Below, one piece after another: positions 6,855 to 11,704 of a stretch of DNA of 11,704 bases. The notes below the pieces were generated by a model. It worked only from the letters and a program-made list of their open reading frames with translations, searched no databases and was not told where the DNA came from. The position numbers and the translations under genes were made by a program. How positions within the stretch are numbered: position 1 is the stretch's first letter; each line of letters opens with the position of its first letter. The stretch comes from Sphingobacterium sp. UBA1575. Lineage in GTDB: Bacteria; Bacteroidota; Bacteroidia; Sphingobacteriales; Sphingobacteriaceae. The stretch spans positions 29,362 to 41,065 of the forward strand of contig DCOH01000019.1 in the NCBI GenBank assembly GCA_002322865.1, given 5' to 3'.

Positions 6855-8033
6855 TTATACTATATATTTTTCGATCACGTATTTTCTCCATGCCCATTTT
6901 TCACGACCGCCAATAGAAAAAAGTTTTTCTTCGGCTTTAAAACCATCAACATTTAACTCCAAACCTATCTTATCAATTTCGCTGCAGAACTTTTCATATA
7001 CATGGGCATCATTCTCATCAGTTACCCAACTAGATTTGTTTATTTTTATAAAGGAATTCTCTGTTATCAAATTAATAGATTTCGCTACCCATTGATCCAT
7101 AATATATCCATTTAAATTTGGGGCTAAGAAACAAATTAGTTTTGTGAAATACCCGATTCCCAAACCAGGGAGTGAGCCTTCTTTTCTCTTTGATTGAATA
7201 TATAGAAAAGCGTCCCGGCGGTTTTTGAATTCTCCATTTCTAAGTTTTCCTATAATATCTAGAATTGGTTCAGGCTTTGCTAATAACCTTTTACCATTTC
7301 TTCGGTTCATACCCCCCCAAGATAATACAGCTAATAAGGTATGAAAATCTGAGTTATTCCGATCGTTGCAATAGCTTAATAAATCATCTCTATAAAAATT
7401 GGTGTTGAATGAATTCGGAAGATTTGCAGATTCTTCCAAAACATATTTACACCAAGACATGGTATTAGGGCCAGTAAATTTTTTACTATCCCAAGGCAGT
7501 TCTAAAAAGTGGGTTAAATGCGTTCTCTTTAATTTATCTGTTTTAATACCTGTCCATGAAGAAATAAACTCCTGATCGATAATCTCGTTCATGTCGTTAA
7601 AAATTCCCAAATACCTTCCATCTTGTGAACCAACAGACCAAATAGCATTAGCTGAACCTTCTTTATCAGAAATCCCACTTTCTTTAATGAATTGATCAAA
7701 AGTATATTGATCAGCTGGATAATTGGACTTATAAAAAGCGATCAGATAGACACATAAGGGATGGGCACCTAATTGGTTGCCGTCAAGTTCCAATATATGG
7801 TTTCTAACTAATGATTTTCTTTCCAGATTAGTAGCAGATTTTAATTTGGCTTTAATGTTTTCCAGTTTATAGGCCTTAAAAATTGGATTTTCCCAATTTT
7901 TTAAAGCTTTTTCATCCCATTCATGCTCATCAAGACTCTTAAAAAGATTGGTTAGGGTATTAACGGTAGGAATAACTTTCGTGAAAATATCTCTTCCTCT
8001 TAATTGTTTTGGTAGGGTTTTAATCTGATTCAT
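6855..8033 (-). CDS. OGG-fold (HhH) DNA glycosylase-like protein
   Basis: This 392-residue protein ends in what looks like an 8-oxoguanine DNA glycosylase (OGG) fold. The segment LLAVLSWGGMNRR at 233-245 precedes a helix-hairpin-helix LPGLGIGYFTK at 288-298 and IMDQWVAKSI at 311-320. Set against human OGG1 from memory, L288-P289-G290 matches its LPG, and Asp313 falls exactly where the catalytic Asp268 sits. The Lys249 position holds Gly294 instead, while Lys298 is one helical turn further on. The first 200 or so residues are not recognised. They have helical segments and two aromatic-rich stretches near 130-142 and 180-195. The gene is AT-rich compared with accD, is divergent from a WYL regulator, and has no clear terminator. 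The role could be base-excision repair or attack on modified phage DNA. The fold is fairly likely; the substrate is unknown. Confidence 0.72.
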   Translation of the reverse strand: MNQIKTLPKQLRGRDIFTKVIPTVNTLTNLFKSLDEHEWDEKALKNWENPIFKAYKLENIKAKLKSATNLERKSLVRNHILELDGNQLGAHPLCVYLIAFYKSNYPADQYTFDQFIKESGISDKEGSANAIWSVGSQDGRYLGIFNDMNEIIDQEFISSWTGIKTDKLKRTHLTHFLELPWDSKKFTGPNTMSWCKYVLEESANLPNSFNTNFYRDDLLSYCNDRNNSDFHTLLAVLSWGGMNRRNGKRLLAKPEPILDIIGKLRNGEFKNRRDAFLYIQSKRKEGSLPGLGIGYFTKLICFLAPNLNGYIMDQWVAKSINLITENSFIKINKSSWVTDENDAHVYEKFCSEIDKIGLELNVDGFKAEEKLFSIGGREKWAWRKYVIEKYIV

Positions 8034-8055
8034 GGTCTAATATATATGTTATTGT

Positions 8056-8067
8056 TCAAATATTTGA
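8056..8067. promoter_or_regulatory. Perfect palindrome, candidate operator
   Basis: TCAAATATTTGA is a perfect 12-bp palindrome, 22 bp upstream of the glycosylase-like gene's ATG. It sits just downstream of that gene's candidate -7 box, where a bound repressor would block transcription. The neighbouring WYL protein is the obvious candidate to bind it. AT-rich palindromes of this size can also arise by chance. Confidence 0.4.
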
Positions 8068-8069
8068 TC

Positions 8070-8077
8070 CAAAATTA
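8070..8077 (-). promoter_or_regulatory. Candidate -7 box of the glycosylase-like gene
   Basis: On the minus strand the site reads TAATTTTG, an exact TAnnTTTG match, 36 bp upstream of the ATG at 8033. No TTG is found at a proper -33 distance. Confidence 0.45.
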
Positions 8078-8113
8078 CTTTACGGAACGACAAAGTATGA
8101 CGTTACAAAATAT

Positions 8114-8121
8114 TATACTTG
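8114..8121 (+). promoter_or_regulatory. Weak -7-like box of the WYL gene
   Basis: TATACTTG matches TAnnTTTG with one mismatch and lies 15 bp before the ATG at 8137. It overlaps the right half of an inverted repeat, AAGTAT (8093-8098) and ATACTT (8115-8120), which could be an autoregulatory site. Confidence 0.35.
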
Positions 8122-8136
8122 CAAAAAGAAATTTAT

Positions 8137-9036
8137 ATGGGATATCAACATAAATTTTTGCGACACTTTTATATCATCGAACAATTGTCTATTAAACCAC
8201 AAAGTTGGGATAGTATTCATAGAAGGCTTTTAAATAAACTTTCCGATCAACTTGGAGACTATAGTATAAGAACATTTCAGCGAGATATCAAAGCAATCGA
8301 TAATATCTTTGGGATCGAAATAAAATACAGTCCAAGATTATTAGCCTACCATGTTTCCTCAAAAAATGAGTTAAAAATGAAATTGAATGCATGGAGTCAA
8401 TTAAACCTGAATATGGAAAGCTCTGAAGTGCAACGTAAAATTATTCAAGATAAAATAGACGGGTTGGGATCCATGTATTTATCGGATATTAACGAGGCAA
8501 TGGAGGGCAATTTCTTTCTGGAATTTGAATATCACAAATACCATGATTTATCTTCTAAAAAAAGAAGGGCAATACCACTGGTTCTAAAGGAGGTCAATAA
8601 GCGGTGGTATTTATTAGCTGAAGACTTAGATAAGGGAGCTTTAAGAATTTTTGCTTTAGATCGAGTATTGGATTTAAATATAAATTATAAAACCATAAAA
8701 GGAAAGTTTGATAGTAAATCCTATCAATCGATTTGGGAAAATACCATGGGGATAGAGATTGGTGTTTTCGGACAATCAGTAGAGAAAATAATAATAAAAG
8801 TTGATGAAAAAATGGCTCCCTATTTTAAGTCATTACCTTGGCACCAAACACAGAAAATTGTAAAAGAAGATAACACTGGATTATTATTAGAGATGGAACT
8901 TATGATCACTAATGATTTGATCAATAAAATCATGTCAACTGTTCAACATACTGAAATTATTGAACCGAACCATCTCAAAGAAAAAATCAAACTTAATTTA
9001 ATCAAAGCCTTAAGAACTTATGAAAAGGAATTATAG
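8137..9036 (+). CDS. WYL-domain transcriptional regulator
   Basis: From the ATG at 8137 the protein is 299 residues. Residues 1-70 look like a winged helix, with SIRTFQRDIKAIDNIFGI at 43-60 typical of the DeoR/YafY-like helix-turn-helix of this family. A WYL domain follows, with RRAIPLVL at 143-150, W157-Y158-L159 and the LDRV motif at 174-177. The C-terminal extension is at about 205-299. WYL proteins sense nucleic acids or other ligands and often control phage-defence loci (for example BrxR and CapW). The frame also opens at a TTG at 8119, but that codon lies within the promoter-like box, so the ATG is preferred. It is divergent from the glycosylase-like gene across 103 bp and overlaps the next gene. 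Family assignment is firm; the target genes are inferred. Confidence 0.88.
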   Translation: MGYQHKFLRHFYIIEQLSIKPQSWDSIHRRLLNKLSDQLGDYSIRTFQRDIKAIDNIFGIEIKYSPRLLAYHVSSKNELKMKLNAWSQLNLNMESSEVQRKIIQDKIDGLGSMYLSDINEAMEGNFFLEFEYHKYHDLSSKKRRAIPLVLKEVNKRWYLLAEDLDKGALRIFALDRVLDLNINYKTIKGKFDSKSYQSIWENTMGIEIGVFGQSVEKIIIKVDEKMAPYFKSLPWHQTQKIVKEDNTGLLLEMELMITNDLINKIMSTVQHTEIIEPNHLKEKIKLNLIKALRTYEKEL

Positions 9037-9316
9037 AGAAACCGTAATTGATACCTTGGAAGCATTGATCGAACATAGATGTCATCTTTTTGCGAATGTC
9101 TTAAATTTAGCTAGCGTTGGAGAGATGGAAGAAATTATGTCAGCTTTTGAGGAAGGAGATGTTTTTGATTTTGAATTATTACATTTTGAGTCGTGTAAGG
9201 ATAGTAATATTCAATTGATGATTTCTTTATTAAAAAATATGGAGGATACTTTTTTTCTAATGAAACAGGAGAATAATATTTTAACGGAGGAAATTAGAAA
9301 TGCAGATGAGATTTAA
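9020..9316 (+). CDS. 98-residue protein of unknown function, coupled to the WYL gene
   Basis: The ATG at 9020 lies inside the last codons of the WYL gene, a 17-bp overlap in another frame, so translation is likely coupled. The protein is acidic and predicted helical. It has Cys22 and Cys59, an acidic patch MEEIMSAFEEGDVFDFE at 36-52, and a possible coiled coil at about 62-92. There is no signal peptide or membrane segment, and I recognise no family. The overlap suggests it works with the regulator or the divergent glycosylase-like protein, perhaps as a cofactor, inhibitor or small effector. AT content matches its neighbours. Confidence 0.7.
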   Translation: MKRNYRETVIDTLEALIEHRCHLFANVLNLASVGEMEEIMSAFEEGDVFDFELLHFESCKDSNIQLMISLLKNMEDTFFLMKQENNILTEEIRNADEI

Positions 9317-9701
9317 TGATAATCTTTAGTTGATTAGATTTGGAATTAATATTGAAAATGATAATTAGGTAGTTATTTCTGTATTTTTATAGGATTGCTA
9401 TTTTTACTTTAAATTTTTCAAATTCTACTGCTGCTCCATTGAAAATTTACTAATAATAATCCCTATAGACTTATCAATTATTCGTTTAATATAAATTCAA
9501 ATTTAGGTTTAAATGTGATTGAAGAAGGTTTTGGTTTAGAACTTTATGAAAGAATGGTGTTTCTAATTTAAAAGTATGTGAACAGTATGCTTGATATACA
9601 TTTTACATACTTTCAGTATACTTTCACCTTGCTTTCAGTACGAAGCCTACAAGGATCAACCAATATGATATTATTAAATCTAAGGTCGTGTAAAAAAATG
9701 A
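9317..9701. other. Gene-free AT-rich stretch
   Basis: No gene is supported. A 42-codon open stretch on the plus strand (9443-9571), with segments NPYRLINYSFN and NVIEEGFGLELYERM, reads like ordinary protein. It has no start, ends at TAA, and I do not recognise it; it may be a gene fragment. The rest is AT-rich, with a repeat cluster at 9571-9642. Confidence 0.6.
9571..9642. repeat. Inverted repeat plus three 11-bp-spaced iterons
   Basis: AAAGTATGT at 9571-9579 is the exact reverse complement of 9605-9613, with a 25-bp loop. The right arm runs into three CTTTCA hexamers starting at 9610, 9621 and 9632. They are exactly 11 bp apart; copies one and three extend to CTTTCAGTA. The palindrome AGTATACT (9615-9622) lies across the first junction. 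The period of about one helical turn suggests repeated protein binding on one face of DNA, or a recombination site. Confidence 0.7.
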
Positions 9702-9884
9702 TTAATGAGGGCTGCTTCTTCCTTTTTCTTCAACGATTTTAGTTATGCCTATTGCTTTTGCGATATGTCCGATTGCAGCTATTATTTCAGAATCATAACC
9801 ATCTTCCAATACAGTGTTAAGATATTCAGCAATTATCTCATTACTGTCTAAATAATCAGCTATATCAAATTTTGACGTTGCCAT
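9702..9884 (-). pseudogene. Truncated HigA-type addiction-module antidote
   Basis: The 60-residue product resembles the N-terminal half of the 'probable addiction module antidote' family, which has about 95-100 residues. It begins MATSKFDIADYLDSNEIIAEYL, continues with IAAIGHIAKAIGITKIVEEKG at 35-55, and then stops at RSSPH. Intact relatives continue with a helix-turn-helix beginning roughly GLSRPSLYKAL. One base over, the frame here reads Q-P-S-L, which fits that continuation, and then similarity ends. The DNA-binding half is therefore lost by frameshift and decay. It lies directly downstream of the toxin remnant at 9890, the usual toxin-first order. The remaining frame is short but starts normally, so a product could still be made. 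Confidence 0.72.
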
Positions 9885-9889
9885 TTTTT

Positions 9890-10056
9890 TTAACTTTTTA
9901 GTTTACACGAAATTTCTTTCGCTTTTTCAATGTCCTTATGTTGAGATGATTTATCTCCTCCGATTAATAGTACAATAATTCTTCTATCCTCAAAGGTTTG
10001 CACTCTCCGAAATGTTCTTCAGTTTCTAATTTTTGAATTCGGAACAACAGTATTAC
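9890..10056 (-). pseudogene. Broken HigB/RelE-type toxin
   Basis: Two frames together give a toxin of the RelE/ParE (HigB-like) family that usually precedes the antidote above. One frame (10056-9991) reads VILLFRIQKLE, then HFGECKPL. The other (9991-9890) reads EDRRIIVLLIGGDKSSQ, then HKDIEKAKEISCKLKS and TAA. Relatives have about 20 residues between these parts, ending in a G-Y-R-V-Y-F-like strand, which are missing here along with the frame. The first 30 or so residues, including the start, are also absent. The toxin is therefore inactivated by an internal deletion with frameshift and an N-terminal loss. Its stop lies 5 bp before the antidote ATG. Confidence 0.75.
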
Positions 10057-10115
10057 TGAATTCCCATTCCAGAAAGCTAAAGCAACCACCATCCCCAATT
10101 TCCTGTTTTAAATAG

Positions 10116-10292
10116 GGAGTAAACAATCGCTATCTTTACAATGGCAAGTAGGTCCAGCAGGAGCTGGGTGACCAGCTGGACTTTGAGGCGAGATTCTATG
10201 ATGAAGAGATAAGTAGATGGAACGTCTGGGTAAATAAAGAAACAGGTGAGATTTACCGAAAAAGTGACCCACTGATTTTGGGCCACATTTAA
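10116..10292 (+). pseudogene. Fossil of an Rhs repeat-associated core
   Basis: The frame reads VNNRYLYNGK, then TAG (10149-10151), then VQQELGDQLDFEARFYD, ISRWNV and later SDPL before TAA at 10290. This matches the end of the Rhs core, normally 'YxYNGKELQxELGLxxxxxGARFYDPxxGRWxxxDPL', found just before the variable toxin domain of Rhs/polymorphic toxins. The TAG replaces the expected Glu codon of 'NGKE'. About 13 residues (WVNKETGEIYRKS) stand between RWNV and DPL, which is abnormal and may be toxin sequence joined here. Only about 60 codons remain of what is usually more than 1000. G+C is higher in this stretch than around it. Confidence 0.78.
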
Positions 10293-10356
10293 AAAAAAGT
10301 CTGGGAAAAGTACAACGCTTGATCGATATGGTATTTTAATTTGAAATTAGTAAAAT

Positions 10357-10698
10357 ATGGATTTTAATAAACTTTATGATGAATCAATAGAACTATGGCC
10401 GGATGAAATAGATATTTCCGATGGAAAAGTATTGACAAATGGAGTTGTCTTTAATGAATTGTCTTCTATTTGGACGATAGTGGAAAAGAAAGCTGTGAAA
10501 ATGGGAGAGTGGTATGATTTGATGACATGGGTAATCTTCAGTAACTTTCATCATCAAAGTAAGTTGAATTGGATTGAAAATATTAAGATAGTAAGGAAAA
10601 AAGATATAAGAAAAGAAAAAGTTAAGAATGATATATTACAAAATTTACAGACGGAAGGATATGAGGATATGTTAAAGGAGTTTACTCAAACAAAATAG
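10357..10698 (+). CDS. 113-residue orphan protein next to the Rhs fossil, possible immunity protein
   Basis: An intact 113-residue frame starts at ATG 10357, the first in frame, after an AT-rich leader. The protein is soluble and has no signal peptide. Residues 8-24 are acidic, residues 38-62 are aromatic-rich with W39, W52 and W58, and residues 78-92 are lysine-rich. I do not recognise a family. Genes of this size just after an Rhs toxin tip are commonly cognate immunity proteins, so that is the best guess, from position alone. The toxin it would neutralise is not intact in the window. It could also be an unrelated small gene. Confidence 0.6.
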   Translation: MDFNKLYDESIELWPDEIDISDGKVLTNGVVFNELSSIWTIVEKKAVKMGEWYDLMTWVIFSNFHHQSKLNWIENIKIVRKKDIRKEKVKNDILQNLQTEGYEDMLKEFTQTK

Positions 10699-10699
10699 T

Positions 10700-10891
10700 T
10701 GGAAAGTCTACAAAAAAGGTAAGTCAATTTATGGCCTAGGCGTTGCAGGTGCGTTACGAATTGAAGGTAATTTGTTGTAATAAAGTAAATTACTTGGTGA
10801 CACAAGAATGGAGTCAACAACATCAAATAATAATGCAAAAAATGGTTCAGAGATAAAAGACCCAGAGAAGAGAGAATTTTATGGAATTTGA
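10700..10891 (+). pseudogene. Possible toxin-tail remnant with in-frame stops
   Basis: One frame reads WKVYKKGKSIYGLGVAGALR, then IEGNLL, two TAA codons (10778-10783), then SKLLGDTRMESTTSNNNAK and KDPEKREFYGI before TGA at 10889. There is no start codon of its own. The G/K-rich text and the stop overlapping the next gene's start resemble the end of a polymorphic toxin, but I do not recognise the domain. Spurious frame retention is possible. Confidence 0.35.
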
Positions 10892-11447
10892 TTTTTATAT
10901 AATAAAAATGTATTTGACCAAAAGCAAGTATCTATATTTAATTTGGGGACAAAATGATTTTGAAGATATTTTACTTTTAGACAGTAAAAAAAACATATTA
11001 GGATTCTCAACTTTGAAACTTATAAAACAAATAAATAAAATAGATACAGAAGTTTTGTTGTTTGAGAAAATCACTAATTATAAGGGTCTATTCCAGAATG
11101 ATATAGCTTTTTATTCAATAATTGAAGTCACTAATATTTTAAATAAAGGAATAATAATTCAAAATTTTTCTAAAGATGAGTATACTGTACTTGTTAATTT
11201 CTTTAATTTAGTTACTGATTATTTCTACCAAATTAAAATCAAAAAATATTTGTCAATTTTAGAAAATAAAAACATAAAAATGTTTTTTGATTATTATTAT
11301 GATAAACATTTTTGGAAATCCACGGATAAAAAATCAGAAATTGATAATGGAATAAATGAATTTCAGTACAATGATTTTTATATTCAATTTTTTCAACTCA
11401 TCAATATTTTTGAAAAAAAAATAAAAATTATAACTCGATTTGATTAA
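10881..11447 (+). CDS. 188-residue AT-rich orphan protein, possible immunity protein
   Basis: The frame from ATG 10881 encodes 188 residues rich in Ile, Lys, Phe, Tyr and Asn, with no signal peptide and no clear membrane segment. A hydrophobic/aromatic pattern at about 99-122 (VLVNFFNLVTDYFYQI) is more like amphipathic helices. An alternative start at 10908 would remove nine residues and begin MYLTKSKYLYLIWG. I recognise no family. Codon use is much more AT-rich than in the housekeeping block, which suggests transfer. Its start overlaps the stop of the possible toxin tail by 11 bp, a layout common for toxin-immunity pairs, so an immunity role is plausible by position only. Confidence 0.6.
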   Translation: MEFDFYIIKMYLTKSKYLYLIWGQNDFEDILLLDSKKNILGFSTLKLIKQINKIDTEVLLFEKITNYKGLFQNDIAFYSIIEVTNILNKGIIIQNFSKDEYTVLVNFFNLVTDYFYQIKIKKYLSILENKNIKMFFDYYYDKHFWKSTDKKSEIDNGINEFQYNDFYIQFFQLINIFEKKIKIITRFD

Positions 11448-11451
11448 TTGA

Positions 11452-11704
11452 AATTCTTTAGGAAATGAAGAGGTGGATAATCTGCAAAAACTGTTGATTG
11501 ACGATAGTTTGATAACGGATATTCGTGTGAAAGAAAGTTGGTTAACCATGGAGGGGATAATTATTTTTGGTAGGCAGGTGTCCAATCAACAATGAGTTGC
11601 ACCTTTTGTATTCAAAACCAATTTGGTTGAAGAGATGAGGATTGATACAAGTAGCTTTTCTTTCTTATTTGGAACGACAGATGATGTAACCCTCCCGAAA
11701 ATTC
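11452..11704 (+). pseudogene. Reading frame broken by one TGA, runs off the window
   Basis: After an upstream TGA (11449-11451) the frame is open from 11452 and reads NEEVDNLQKLL, ITDIRVKESWL, then GIIIFGRQVSNQQ. It meets TGA at 11593-11595 and continues in the same frame as VAPFVFKTNLVEEMR and FGTTDDVTLPKI to the window edge. Both sides look like real protein. A TGG-to-TGA change would explain the stop. There is no convincing start; GTG at 11473 is possible. The family is not recognised. It may be another immunity-type cassette. Confidence 0.45.

Noticed and set aside
6820..7095. 91-residue open frame on the plus strand
   Set aside because: It lies antisense to the glycosylase-like gene, shows no recognisable features and is explained by shadowing.
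8119..8136. TTG start adding six residues to the WYL protein
   Set aside because: The TTG lies in the promoter-like box and the added residues do not belong to the winged-helix fold; the ATG at 8137 is simpler.
10077..10286. 69-residue open frame on the minus strand
   Set aside because: The opposite strand carries clear Rhs core text (YNGK, RFYD), so this frame is its complement.
11334..11585. 83-residue open frame on the minus strand
   Set aside because: It is antisense to the end of the 188-residue gene and to the broken frame after it, is rich in Ser/Ile/Lys with no family features, and is best read as a shadow.

Overview
The window looks like part of a Bacteroidetes chromosome, most likely a Sphingobacterium-type member of the Sphingobacteriaceae. 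The signs are the protein character of MutS, AccD and MtgA, AT-rich leaders without Shine-Dalgarno sequences, several upstream matches to the Bacteroidetes -7 element TAnnTTTG, and intergenic repeats of the 'CGTCATTGCGAGGAACGAAGC' kind. The genus is inferred by eye, not by a search.

Positions 1-249 hold repeats: a folded-back repeat pair, copies of a short dispersed repeat and a 14-bp tandem repeat. Positions 245-6758 are ordinary housekeeping sequence: mtgA (-); mutS, trmN6-like and a YfcE-like phosphoesterase (+, probably one transcription unit); a small MerR-type regulator (-); a 116-residue membrane protein with an HExxH motif (+); and accD (-) with a strong intrinsic terminator.

From about 6840 to the right end the sequence is visibly more AT-rich and is accessory in character. 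First comes a compact divergent pair: a 392-residue OGG-fold (HhH) DNA glycosylase-like protein (-) facing a WYL-domain regulator (+), whose last codons overlap a 98-residue unknown gene. The 103-bp gap between them carries a perfect 12-bp palindrome and promoter-like boxes. This is the best candidate in the window for an undescribed system, possibly a regulated DNA-glycosylase defence islet.

Beyond 9317 the region is a graveyard. It contains an inverted repeat with three 11-bp-spaced CTTTCA iterons, a decayed type II toxin-antitoxin pair (HigB/RelE-like toxin with an internal deletion, truncated HigA-type antidote), a fossil of an Rhs core (RYLYNGK-stop-VQQELGDQLDFEARFYD), two orphan small proteins that resemble immunity genes only by context, a possible toxin tail, and a reading frame interrupted by TGA that runs off the right end. 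Together these suggest the worn C-terminal end of an Rhs/polymorphic-toxin locus with displaced toxin-immunity cassettes. No tRNA, rRNA, CRISPR array or intact transposase was seen.
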